Source: Niabella ginsenosidivorans
GTDB taxonomy: Bacteria > Bacteroidota > Bacteroidia > Chitinophagales > Chitinophagaceae
Reading direction: 5' to 3'
Length of the DNA: 64,000 bases
Assembly (NCBI RefSeq): GCF_001654455.1
Contig: NZ_CP015772.1
Span: 1,426,001 to 1,490,000 of the forward strand
Shown: piece after piece, positions 48,470 through 56,678 of the stretch
How the letters are laid out: every line of letters starts with the position of its first letter
Numbering within the stretch: the first letter of the stretch is position 1
Notes under the pieces: generated by a model
Database searches by the model: none
What the model was told of the DNA's origin: nothing
What the model saw: only the letters and a program-made list of their open reading frames with translations
Program-made: the position numbers and the translations under genes

Positions 48470-49426
48470 ATGAGATTGAAGATAATAAATGCATTTTTCC
48501 TGGCTGCTTTATTGGCGCTGGCAGGTTGTTTTAAGGATTCAGTGTCACTGCCTCCGCAACCTTTGGAAAATTATATAAAAGTATATATGCCACAGGCTGT
48601 CAATAACCCGGCGGTTTACTCCTACAGCACCAGCGATAGCAGTGCGCATACTATAATTTATGGCGCCAATTATGGGGGCGCCGGATATCCTGACGCAGAT
48701 ATAGAAGTACAGTTTGCTGTTGATGCGGCTGCCGCCGATAGTTTTAACACTGCTAATAATACGGATTATGCGCTGCTGCCGGAGAAAAGTTATAAACTGA
48801 GTAGCTTAACAGGGTATATAAAGAAAGGAACCTTGTCCACAGACCCGTTGCAACTTACGGTTACAACATTTGGTAAGAATGCTCCTGATGATATTTCAAA
48901 AACATATATACTTCCTGTAAGTATAAAAACGGCTACTGAAAAAATAAATGAGTCGTTAAGAACCTTTTTCTGTATTATAAAAATTGAGCCTACCTTCTTC
49001 AACAGGACTGACTGGATCATCACCGGCTTTTCTTCTCAGGAAAGTGTAGGTGAGGGAGAGAACAATGGCCGCGCGATCTTTATACTGGATGATAATAAAA
49101 ATACTTACTGGCACAGCCAGTGGAAAGACGGCCAGCCGGGGCCACCGCATTATGTTACCATTGATATGGGAGCAACCAAACAGGTGCGGGGTTGTGGTTT
49201 TATAGGGCGGCAGAGTTCTAATGCCGGTAAACCGCAGGATGTACAGATCTTTATGAGCAATGACGGAAGCAACTGGGAGCTGGCATTTACACAGACATTG
49301 CAAAATATCAATGATCTGCAAAGATTCTTTTTTGATAAGGCTGCAGAGGGGCGATATGTAAAACTGCAGATCAATGCTGCCTATGGAGCCACCTATACAC
49401 ATTTGGCAGAGTTTTATTTATTTTAA
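48470..49426 (+). CDS. Surface lipoprotein with DUF1735 and F5/8 type C (discoidin) domains
   Basis: A 318-residue probable accessory glycan-binding protein. The start is the ATG at 48470, where the lipoprotein signal (IINAFFLAALLALAGC) begins. The N-terminal half resembles the DUF1735 beta-sandwich common next to SusD (VYMPQAVNNPAVYSY...AVDAAAADSFNTANNTDYALLPEKSY). The C-terminal about 140 residues are an F5/8 type C jelly roll (GRAIFILDDNKNTYWHSQW, HYVTIDMGATKQVRGCGFIGRQ, VKLQINAAYGATYTHLAEFYLF), a fold that often binds galactose-type sugars. It follows SusD by 62 bp and precedes the beta-galactosidase, fitting galactoside recognition. Confidence 0.85.
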   Translation: MRLKIINAFFLAALLALAGCFKDSVSLPPQPLENYIKVYMPQAVNNPAVYSYSTSDSSAHTIIYGANYGGAGYPDADIEVQFAVDAAAADSFNTANNTDYALLPEKSYKLSSLTGYIKKGTLSTDPLQLTVTTFGKNAPDDISKTYILPVSIKTATEKINESLRTFFCIIKIEPTFFNRTDWIITGFSSQESVGEGENNGRAIFILDDNKNTYWHSQWKDGQPGPPHYVTIDMGATKQVRGCGFIGRQSSNAGKPQDVQIFMSNDGSNWELAFTQTLQNINDLQRFFFDKAAEGRYVKLQINAAYGATYTHLAEFYLF

Positions 49427-49580
49427 AAGAAACAGAAGCCGTTTGGAGCAGTGCGATTGGCAGGAGGTATATTGTGCCGGCGGGAAAACAGCGGCCGACA
49501 TATCAAAAGCTTTTAGTGATAATTAGGTTATTAAAGGGCTGGCCTATAAATTTGGGGAAAACCGAATCGGGTAAACAGAT

Positions 49581-52500
49581 ATGAAAAAAGGAATAGTTAC
49601 ACTTTTATTTGCTGCAGCGTTTTTTGCAAACCCTGGTGTATGGGCGCAGCAGGATCCTGTAAATCACTTATTCTCTGCATCAGATACAGCATCTGTGCCT
49701 TCAGAAATTGAAAACCCGGAATGCCTGGGCATCAATAAGGAACCGGCGCATGCCACACTGATGCCTTATGCTTCATTGCAGGAGGCATTGGCCGCCAACA
49801 GGCATCAGTCCTCCTTTTACAGGAGCCTGAACGGGACCTGGAAGTTTAAATGGGTGCCCTGGCCGCAAAAGCGCCCGGTCGATTTTTATAAGGAAGATTA
49901 TGATGTTTCCGGGTGGGCCGGTATTCCCGTTCCGTCCAACTGGGGTATGCAGGGGTACGGTACGCCGGACTACAGTAATTTTACCTATATTTTTAAGAAA
50001 GATTTTCCGCGGGTCATGAGCGCGCCCTCTGTTGACTATACCACCTACAGGGAGCGGAATCCGGTAGGCAGCTACCGCCGTGATTTTGAGGTGCCGCAAT
50101 CCTGGATCGGCCGCAGGATCTTTGTGACGTTTGACGGGGTAGATGCAGGCTTTTTCCTTTGGATCAATGGCAAAAAAATCGGCTATAGTGTTAACAGCCG
50201 CAATGCTGCAGAGTTTGATATTACGGATTATGTAAGACCAGGCAAAAACATAATAGCGGTTGAAGTATACCGGTTTACTTCCGGAAGCTATCTGGAAGAC
50301 CAGGATATGTGGAAACTGAGCGGCATATTCCGGAATGTTTCCTTATGGAGCAGCCCCCAGCTGCACATCCGCGACTTTTTTATTACAACCGGTTTTGATG
50401 CGCAGTATAAGGATGCTGTTGAACGGATAAAGACAAAAATAAAAAATTTTGGCATTACTGTTATGCCGGAGGGCGAAGTGGAAGTGGGTGTATATGATGG
50501 CATTTCAAAAATAGCTGGTATTGTACATAAAGTTCCTGCATTAGCCCCGGGCGAGGAAAAAGAAATTACCGTTGAAGTACCGGTGAAGCAACCCCGCAAA
50601 TGGACAGCAGAAACGCCGGTGTTATATACTACTGTTATAAAATTGAAACAGGATGGCAAAGACAATGAAATTATTTCTGCAAAAACCGGGTTTAGAAAAT
50701 TAGAGATAAAAGGGCGGCAATTTCTGGTAAACGGAGTGCCCATAAAATTAAAAGGGGTAAACAGACACGAGAACTGGCCTGATGACGGGCATGCTATTAC
50801 TGAAGAGCAGATGGTCAGGGATATTGTACTGATCAAACAGGCGAATTGCAACCATGTAAGGACCTGCCATTATTCTGATGACCCCCGCTGGTATGAGCTT
50901 TGCGATGAATATGGTATTTACCTGGTAGCAGAAGCCAATCTCGAAAGCCACGGTTCAATGGGGGAATTTGATGAAGAGCCCCGGGTGAAACAGGCGATCA
51001 TTGACCGGAATGTTGCCAATGTTGAAAATTTCAAAAATCATCCGGCAGTCATTATATGGTCTTTAGGCAATGAGTGCGGGGAAGGCGGCTCTAATTTCAG
51101 GGCGGCGCTGCAGGCTATAAGAACAATTGATCCGACCCGCCCCACGCATTATGAAGGCTTTGGTATTGAAAAAAGCAACCCGGCCGATCTGGATAGCCGT
51201 ATGTATACAGATATCTATAACGTGGAAAAAATTGCTAATGATGAAAAACGTGTAAAACCCTTTTATTTATGCGAGTATGCGCATACCATGTTCAACTCAA
51301 TGGGCTCTATTGACCGTTACAATGCGCTTTTTGATAAATATCCCTCCCTGTTAGGAGGCGCTGTCTGGGAATGGCAGGATCAGGGATTGTATAACAACCG
51401 CGATCCGCAGCACCCTATTACAGCATACGGCGGAGGTTTTGGCGAAGTGCCAAACGATCGCTTTTTTATTCATAAAGGCGTTGTGTTTTCTGACCGGACT
51501 TTGAAACCGCAATACCCCGAATTAAAACGTGCCTACCAATGGATAAGTGTGCATCCTTCCGATATTGCAAAGCAACAATTCCTTATTAAAAACAGGTACC
51601 AGTTTACCGATCTTAAAACTACTACTGCTAAATGGGAGCTTAGTGAGAATGGTATAGTGATCCAGTCCGGGAAATTGAATACAGGATCCCTTTTGCCGGG
51701 TCAGGAAAAAGAAATCCATATCCCGTACCATTATAAGCCCAAAGCAGGAGATGAGTATTTTATACGGGTCTTTTTTGAACTGAATAGTGCTACAATATGG
51801 GCTGATAAAGGGTTTGAAGTAGCATCCGTACAACTGCAGCTGCCCGGTATTAAAGCTGTGGAAAAAGAAAATAACGGCAGCGCAGTAACATTATCAGACA
51901 AAGAAGGAGTGTACGATATCAGGGGTGATGGGTTCCGGCTGGTATTTGATAAGCATACCGGAACCTTTGCACAAATGCAGAGAAACGGCAGGCAATTGCT
52001 CATAAAAGATGGCGGCCCCAGGCTGCATCTGTGGCGGGCGCCGCACCGGAATGATGATATGTGGGCTTACCGGGATTGGGACCACTATGGTTTAAGATTT
52101 CTTTCCTGGAAAGTTGAAGATATGAGTTACAGACAAATAGCCGGTAATCTTGTTGAAGTAACAGTAGCGCTGACCGGCACCGGAAGAAATGATTTTAAAG
52201 TATCGCATAAGGCAACCTATACCATAAATGGTGCAGGGCGTATTACAGTTGCAAATGATGTTGCTTTTAATGCTCCGCGCTTTAGCCTGGCCCGTATTGG
52301 GATAAGAATGTTTTTAGACAGATCCATCAGCAACGTAAATTACTTCGGAAGAGGGCCTATGGAAAATTATGCCGACAGAAAAGCCGGTTCTGATGTAGGC
52401 CGGTATAAGGCTACTGTATTGCAGCTGATGACTCCTTATGAAAAACCGATGGAGTGCGGTAATCATGAAGATGTAAGATGGGTACGCTTATCATCAGCCG

Positions 52501-52742
52501 CAAATGCCAATTTTACGGTCAGTAAAGCCGACAGCCTTTTGCAATTTTCTGCGCTGCCCTATAGCGACGAAGAGATGGAAAGAACCGATTATAAAATAGA
52601 TTTGCCGGAAAGTAAACATACCGTGCTTTGCATAAGCACTAAAACACTGGGAGTAGGCTCTAACGGTTGCGGTCCCCAGCCTTTGGAGCAATATAAAGTT
52701 TATACCGAACCAACCCGGTTCAGCTATGTGATCCGGTTATAA
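49581..52742 (+). CDS. Glycoside hydrolase family 2 beta-galactosidase
   Basis: A 1053-residue secreted LacZ-like enzyme with signal peptide KKGIVTLLFAAAFFANPGVWAQ. Domains: GH2 sugar-binding jelly roll (about 45-220, RSLNGTWKFKWVPWPQ, GYGTPDYSNFTYIF), immunoglobulin-like domain (about 225-330), TIM barrel (about 335-630) with acid/base Glu498 in SLGNECGEGG and nucleophile Glu565 in LCEYAHTMFNSMG, and a C-terminal small chain (about 745-1050, RNDDMWAYRDW; FGRGPMENYADRKAGSDVGRY; NHEDVRWVRL; GSNGCGPQP). It hydrolyses terminal beta-D-galactosides, here probably from glycans imported by the PUL 2 SusCD pair. Longer or branched substrates cannot be excluded. Confidence 0.95.
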   Translation: MKKGIVTLLFAAAFFANPGVWAQQDPVNHLFSASDTASVPSEIENPECLGINKEPAHATLMPYASLQEALAANRHQSSFYRSLNGTWKFKWVPWPQKRPVDFYKEDYDVSGWAGIPVPSNWGMQGYGTPDYSNFTYIFKKDFPRVMSAPSVDYTTYRERNPVGSYRRDFEVPQSWIGRRIFVTFDGVDAGFFLWINGKKIGYSVNSRNAAEFDITDYVRPGKNIIAVEVYRFTSGSYLEDQDMWKLSGIFRNVSLWSSPQLHIRDFFITTGFDAQYKDAVERIKTKIKNFGITVMPEGEVEVGVYDGISKIAGIVHKVPALAPGEEKEITVEVPVKQPRKWTAETPVLYTTVIKLKQDGKDNEIISAKTGFRKLEIKGRQFLVNGVPIKLKGVNRHENWPDDGHAITEEQMVRDIVLIKQANCNHVRTCHYSDDPRWYELCDEYGIYLVAEANLESHGSMGEFDEEPRVKQAIIDRNVANVENFKNHPAVIIWSLGNECGEGGSNFRAALQAIRTIDPTRPTHYEGFGIEKSNPADLDSRMYTDIYNVEKIANDEKRVKPFYLCEYAHTMFNSMGSIDRYNALFDKYPSLLGGAVWEWQDQGLYNNRDPQHPITAYGGGFGEVPNDRFFIHKGVVFSDRTLKPQYPELKRAYQWISVHPSDIAKQQFLIKNRYQFTDLKTTTAKWELSENGIVIQSGKLNTGSLLPGQEKEIHIPYHYKPKAGDEYFIRVFFELNSATIWADKGFEVASVQLQLPGIKAVEKENNGSAVTLSDKEGVYDIRGDGFRLVFDKHTGTFAQMQRNGRQLLIKDGGPRLHLWRAPHRNDDMWAYRDWDHYGLRFLSWKVEDMSYRQIAGNLVEVTVALTGTGRNDFKVSHKATYTINGAGRITVANDVAFNAPRFSLARIGIRMFLDRSISNVNYFGRGPMENYADRKAGSDVGRYKATVLQLMTPYEKPMECGNHEDVRWVRLSSAANANFTVSKADSLLQFSALPYSDEEMERTDYKIDLPESKHTVLCISTKTLGVGSNGCGPQPLEQYKVYTEPTRFSYVIRL

Positions 52743-53099
52743 TGCGTAGGCGTAGCCTCAGCATAACAGGGGCAGAACGTAATGCCAGCCTGTTCCGGGG
52801 CTGGGAACAGGACCCGCCGGGTTCCGGCAATGGGAGCATTTAATAGCGGACGGATGATACGGCGATTTTGAACTGCTGCCCGATCTGGGTATTGATAGCA
52901 GCGTTTTTATGCGTACAAACAAAGAAGAATGTTTCCAGGTCTGTATAGGTTATCATGATCATATTACCACATGAATCAACAGCCGGTTGATTGTTGAATT
53001 TAACGGCGATAATCCCCGTATGCCGGAAGGAGCTGAATGCCGGTGGAAAAATATCCCGATAAAACAACTATAAGACAAATATTTTACGATCTTTAAACA

Positions 53100-54050
53100 A
53101 TGACTGAACATACGATGCACTCCGGTAAAAATCATACACGGCGGAATTTTATAAAAACCGGCATATGGAGTACCGCCGGGATCGGCTTATCGGGCCTGGC
53201 AGGAAAAAACTTTGAGAAAGGGCAGGAGGCAGCACCCGGTTATGGGTTACCTTATAAAATAGGAATCCGGCAGGCCAGTATTCCTGCCCCTGATGGTTCC
53301 CGTAAAAATATGGTAGCCAGCTTTGATACGTTTAAGGCTGCCCGTCATCTTGCCGGCATTACCGGCGTAGAGTTACAGGTAGCTTCCGGTAAGCCGAATA
53401 TGTCGGATTTAAATGTGGTCAGGACCTATAAGACCGAATCACAGAAATGGGGGCTGATGGTGCCCAGTACGGCCGGCGTATGGTTTTCACAACCCTGGGG
53501 CGCTGATGCTGTGTCAGAGCTTTTAAAGGCGATTCATGCAACGGAACTGCTGGGCGCCCGGGTGATGCTCATCGCATTTTTTACTAACAGTGCACCGGAT
53601 ATGCACAACGAAAAATCGTATAGCCCGGTTGTGGATATCTTAAAACAGGTAGCTCCCGCTGCACAGGAAGCGGGCATTATCCTGGGCCTGGAAAATTCAC
53701 TGAGCCCGGCAGATAATAAAAAACTGGTTGACCTGATCGGATTGCCCAATGTACAGGTGTACTATGATCTTGATAATATGTTTCAGTATGGATATGGTGA
53801 GCAGGTGGTCAGCGGCATCAGGCTTTTGGGCAAGGAACGCCTTGCAGCCATCCATGTTAAAAACAATGGCCGGCTCTTGTCTGATCACTGGCGGGTAAAC
53901 TGGGCAGATGCGTTCCGCGCACTTACGGAGATCAAATATGAGGGCTGGCTGATGTTTGAAACCGAGCATAAGAATTTTGAAAAATGTATTAAGGAAACTG
54001 CACTGAATATCCGTTTTATTAAACAACATTTTCATCCGCCGTCAGCCTGA
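53100..54050 (+). CDS. Tat-exported sugar phosphate isomerase/epimerase-like TIM-barrel protein
   Basis: A 316-residue protein with a twin-arginine signal (NHTRRNFIKTGIWSTAGIGLSGLAG). The AP-endonuclease-2/xylose-isomerase-like TIM barrel has metal-ligand candidates in the Glu of GVELQVA, the Glu of GLENSLSPAD, the Asp and Asn of YYDLDNM, the His of AIHVKNN and the Glu of LMFETEH. Members of this family isomerise or epimerise keto- and aldo-sugars. It follows the beta-galactosidase by about 357 bp and is probably the last gene of PUL 2. The exact reaction is unknown. Start at the ATG 53100; a second Met lies five codons on. Confidence 0.87.
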   Translation: MTEHTMHSGKNHTRRNFIKTGIWSTAGIGLSGLAGKNFEKGQEAAPGYGLPYKIGIRQASIPAPDGSRKNMVASFDTFKAARHLAGITGVELQVASGKPNMSDLNVVRTYKTESQKWGLMVPSTAGVWFSQPWGADAVSELLKAIHATELLGARVMLIAFFTNSAPDMHNEKSYSPVVDILKQVAPAAQEAGIILGLENSLSPADNKKLVDLIGLPNVQVYYDLDNMFQYGYGEQVVSGIRLLGKERLAAIHVKNNGRLLSDHWRVNWADAFRALTEIKYEGWLMFETEHKNFEKCIKETALNIRFIKQHFHPPSA

Positions 54051-54342
54051 ATTTTTTATTTGCGTTGTAAACGCAATAAAACAGTAATAAGTATTGTTTT
54101 GCTCCCCGGTAACTGGTGAACCCTGAATGGAGCGGTTTTACAGTTATTGGTACCGGAGACCCTGCAAAATGAAAAAGGAAAATAAGATGCAAGCAAATAT
54201 TCATAGCTGATTTGCCGGGTATTGCTTTGTGCCTTACAGTAAGCAATTACATTGTGAAAACAGGAGCCGGCATTAACAAACTGGCTAATGAGCGTGCATC
54301 CGTAAAAAATAGTTTTTTTAGAATATAAAAAGAATATATATT

Positions 54343-54363
54343 TGTCTACTTGTTTGGTAGATT
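54343..54363 (+). promoter_or_regulatory. Operator site 1, TGTCTA-N9-TAGATT
   Basis: An imperfect copy of the palindrome AGTCTA-N9-TAGACT. The 9-base spacer contains TTTG, as at the third site. It lies 28 bp upstream of the poly-cysteine ORF at 54391. A good TAnnTTTG element is not present downstream, so the promoter may depend on an activator or be degraded. Confidence 0.65.
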
Positions 54364-54390
54364 AATAGTAAAAGTTCTAAAAAACAGAAG

Positions 54391-54486
54391 ATGAATTATC
54401 AAAACCAGCACGTAATCATCTCCCGGGTTACACTAACAAACTTTAATAACAGCAGACGGGCACAGCATCGGTTTTGTTGTTGTTGA
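54391..54486 (+). CDS. Candidate poly-cysteine leader peptide 1
   Basis: A 31-residue ORF with ATG start (MNYQNQHVII...) ending SRRAQHRFCCC-stop. Three consecutive Cys codons (all TGT) directly precede TGA. It starts 27 bp after operator site 1. Short ORFs ending in Cys runs act as cysteine-responsive attenuators in mycobacteria; ribosome stalling when Cys-tRNA is scarce controls the downstream gene. Here no gene follows for about 560 bp, so it either acts over distance on the TauE/SafE fusion gene at 55050 or is a leader whose gene was lost. Not a structural protein. Confidence 0.55.
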   Translation: MNYQNQHVIISRVTLTNFNNSRRAQHRFCCC

Positions 54487-54613
54487 AGTATCTGACTTTT
54501 TTGCAACGGCCAGGACTATTGCATCCAGTAACGTGAATTGCACGTAGCGGAGGCGGATTTGCACTATTTATAAAATATAATGTATAGCAAGAAGGACCTG
54601 TTCAGGCTTGTTT

Positions 54614-54634
54614 ATTATACTTATTTAGTAGACT
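54614..54634 (+). promoter_or_regulatory. Operator site 2, degenerate left half
   Basis: ATTATA-CTTATTTAG-TAGACT matches the right half-site and the 9-bp spacer pattern but has lost the left half. It aligns with site 1 over CTT(A/G)TTT(A/G)GTAGA(C/T)TAAT. It is the weakest of the four copies. Confidence 0.5.
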
Positions 54635-54960
54635 AATGAATATTGATTTATTACTTAGCATTCACCTGTTATAGTGAGTTACATCAAAAAGAGCCTGTTG
54701 ATATTTTTATCGCTATTTATGAATGTTGCTTTTTGTACGGCGTATTGTCAGAATATAAAAGCTGTTATTCATTCGGTCCTGGAAGGCCGGCAGCCGTGGC
54801 AAAGGAGAAGAAAGCAGCGCATCGAGCAATCTGGGGTTCCGGTGTGTGAAAGATATAAGCCCTGTAAAAAAATGAAATCGGTGTAAAGGCTGAATAACTA
54901 CTGATTTACATAGTTGCATTGGTGAAAATACTGCTTCAGGAAATGTGTTTTCATATGTTA

Positions 54961-55002
54961 AGTCTATTTATTTGGTAGACTATTAAAGGGCTATTATCTT
55001 TG
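54961..55002 (+). promoter_or_regulatory. Operator site 3 overlapping the promoter of the TauE/SafE fusion gene
   Basis: Perfect palindrome AGTCTA (54961-54966), N9, TAGACT (54976-54981). Its spacer holds the -33 TTG (54972-54974), and TATCTTTG (54995-55002) is a perfect -7 element 20 bp further on. The regulator would sit on the -33 element. Transcription should start near 55008, about 40 nt before the gene. Confidence 0.75.
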
Positions 55003-55049
55003 CCGCTCTGTTATGCGCAGCTTCAACAGGAGACTTTTCAAATAAAATA

Positions 55050-56363
55050 ATGAAGAATAAACGCATTCCTGCATCAGATATAAATGAAAGTATACCGCAA
55101 ATAAATGCCCAGGTTTTTGTGCGTGTGGAAAAGGTGAATGTACTGATGATAGGTGGAGATCGTTATGCATTGAAGCGGCTTAAGGAAATTTTAAGGAACG
55201 CCCCATTGGCATCTGTAAAAGTTGTGGCAAAAGAGGCAGACGCTGCTGTGCTGGATCTTGCTGCAGCCTTTCCAAATATAAAGATCGTTAATAAAGAATA
55301 CGAGGCAACGGATATTGAAAATGCTGATATTATTTTTATTGCTGCAAAACAACAACAGCTTATTCAGCAAATAGAGGATGATGCAATCAGCCGGGGCCTG
55401 ACCAATATTCCTATTATTGAGGACCAGACGGGCAGAGATACCGGCGTAGCCCGGATTTCCGGCATTCAGCAAAACAGACAATCCCTGTCTTACAGAAAAA
55501 TGGCTACTTATGCGATAACCGCTTTTGGCCTGATGCTTTTGGGCCATTTCATTTTTTCTTATTTGCCGATTCATTCCTTAAAAGCGCATGCGACAGGACT
55601 TTATCATTCTTTGGATAGCCGGTTTCTGATCATGCTTGCCGCCGGCTTTATAGCGCAACTGGTAGACGGCGCCCTGGGTATGGGCTATGGCGTTGCCAGT
55701 ACAACCGTATTACTTTCAGCAGGCGTGAGCCCGGCTGCCATAAGTGGTAGTATTCATACAGCAGAAATGTTTGCCAGCGGTGCTTCCGGGTATAGCCACT
55801 ATAAATTCGGGAATGTAAATAAAAAACTGTTCAAAGCACTTTTAATACCTGGTGTCCTGGGAGCCGTTTTGGGTGCTGTGCTCCTGGTATACCTGGGGGA
55901 GAAATACAGCGATTGGATAAGACCTGTATTGGCTTGTTATACAATGTTTCTGGGAACGAAAATTTTGTACAATGCTTTCCGGAGCCAGATAATAAAAAAG
56001 AAGTTTAAAAATTATAGCACACTGGCCGGTGCCGGTGGTTTTTTTGACTCTTTTGGCGGTGGAGGCTGGGGCCCGATTGTTACAACCACTCTTATTACAA
56101 AAGGACGGAGCCCGCGTTTTGTTATTGGCACTGTTAGCCTTACAGAGTTTTTTGTGACCCTGTCCAGTGCGGTCACCTTTTTTATTTTATTAGGCGTCAG
56201 TCATTGGCAGACCATTCTGGGACTAATAGTCGGCGGTTTGGCAGCAGCTCCGGTTGCCGCAAAGCTGGCAGGGAAATTACCAAGGAAAACGGCGCTTGCT
56301 TTGGTGGGTTGTTTGGTAATTGTATGGAGTGCCCGGATTCTTTTAAAAATATTTTTCTCCTGA
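55050..56363 (+). CDS. Fusion of a siroheme-synthase-like Rossmann domain and a TauE/SafE-family exporter
   Basis: A 437-residue membrane protein. Residues about 20-135 resemble the NAD-binding N-domain of precorrin-2 dehydrogenase/siroheme synthase (VFVRVEKVNVLMIGGDRYALKRLKEIL...VNKEYEATDIENADIIFIAAKQQQ). The dinucleotide loop is GGDRYA, where siroheme synthases have GGGxVA, so catalysis is doubtful. Residues about 145-437 form the TauE/SafE permease (FIAQLVDGALGMGYGVASTTVLLSAGVSPAAISGSIHTAEMFASG; FFDSFGGGGWGPIVTTTLITKG), which moves sulfite or organosulfur anions. The fusion suggests redox or sulfur sensing coupled to transport; this is inference. It is controlled by operator site 3. Confidence 0.85.
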   Translation: MKNKRIPASDINESIPQINAQVFVRVEKVNVLMIGGDRYALKRLKEILRNAPLASVKVVAKEADAAVLDLAAAFPNIKIVNKEYEATDIENADIIFIAAKQQQLIQQIEDDAISRGLTNIPIIEDQTGRDTGVARISGIQQNRQSLSYRKMATYAITAFGLMLLGHFIFSYLPIHSLKAHATGLYHSLDSRFLIMLAAGFIAQLVDGALGMGYGVASTTVLLSAGVSPAAISGSIHTAEMFASGASGYSHYKFGNVNKKLFKALLIPGVLGAVLGAVLLVYLGEKYSDWIRPVLACYTMFLGTKILYNAFRSQIIKKKFKNYSTLAGAGGFFDSFGGGGWGPIVTTTLITKGRSPRFVIGTVSLTEFFVTLSSAVTFFILLGVSHWQTILGLIVGGLAAAPVAAKLAGKLPRKTALALVGCLVIVWSARILLKIFFS

Positions 56364-56483
56364 GCGGTATTATATTATTGGATGCCGGCTGCAGGCTTCG
56401 TGAAAAATTCAGGCATACCGGCAAAATGATCATGATACCGGCTGCTGTTTTTGCACCTTTACCCATATGTTTTCTTATAGAAA

Positions 56484-56514
56484 TAAAAAGGGCATTCTGT
56501 AAAAACAGAACGCC
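56484..56514 (-). terminator. Terminator after tRNA-Cys (minus strand)
   Basis: On the minus strand GGCGTTCTGT and ACAGAATGCC pair, followed by CTTTTTATTTC. It lies about 28 bp beyond the tRNA 3' end. The same hairpin could also slow plus-strand transcription from the TauE/SafE gene. Confidence 0.7.
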
Positions 56515-56542
56515 AGTTCTCTGGTTTGATCTTGCCTGAAAG

Positions 56543-56613
56543 ACGCCACGGCAGGATTCGAACCTGCGTAAAAGATTTTGCAAAGCTCCGCCTGACCGCT
56601 CGGCCACGTGGCT
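56543..56613 (-). tRNA. tRNA-Cys (anticodon GCA)
   Basis: A 71-nt cloverleaf: D-arm GCC GAGCGGTCA GGC, anticodon loop TTGCAAA with GCA at 34-36, 4-nt variable loop, and a perfect T-arm GCAGG TTCGAAT CCTGC. The discriminator is U, as expected for Cys. Two oddities: an A1-G72 mismatch at the acceptor tip and a C30-U40 mismatch in the anticodon stem. No CCA is encoded. It lies 65 bp after the SDR gene on the same strand. Confidence 0.85.
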
Positions 56614-56678
56614 TTATAGAGTACGGATGGTGTAACTTCATATAGATGTATCCTGTTTCAGCAATAAGGGCCCCGTTT

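Larger units (their letters stand above)
54051..55049. other. Long regulatory intergenic region of the cysteine/sulfur-themed cluster
   Basis: About 1 kb with three copies of the AGTCTA-N9-TAGACT-type palindrome and one poly-cysteine leader ORF (listed separately). An ORF from a GTG at 54674 encodes a signal-like start (KKSLLIFLSLFMNVAFCTAYC) and then a basic sequence with no domain; it may be a gene remnant. A short ORF at 54580-54636 (MYSKKDLFRLVYYTYLVD-stop) overlaps the second operator. No intact gene is visible before 55050. Confidence 0.5.

Noticed and set aside
54674-54886. 70-codon ORF with a signal-like start in the regulatory gap
   Set aside because: Starts with GTG, has no domain after the hydrophobic part, and another frame over the same bases is equally open. 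Kept only as a possible remnant in the intergenic entry.
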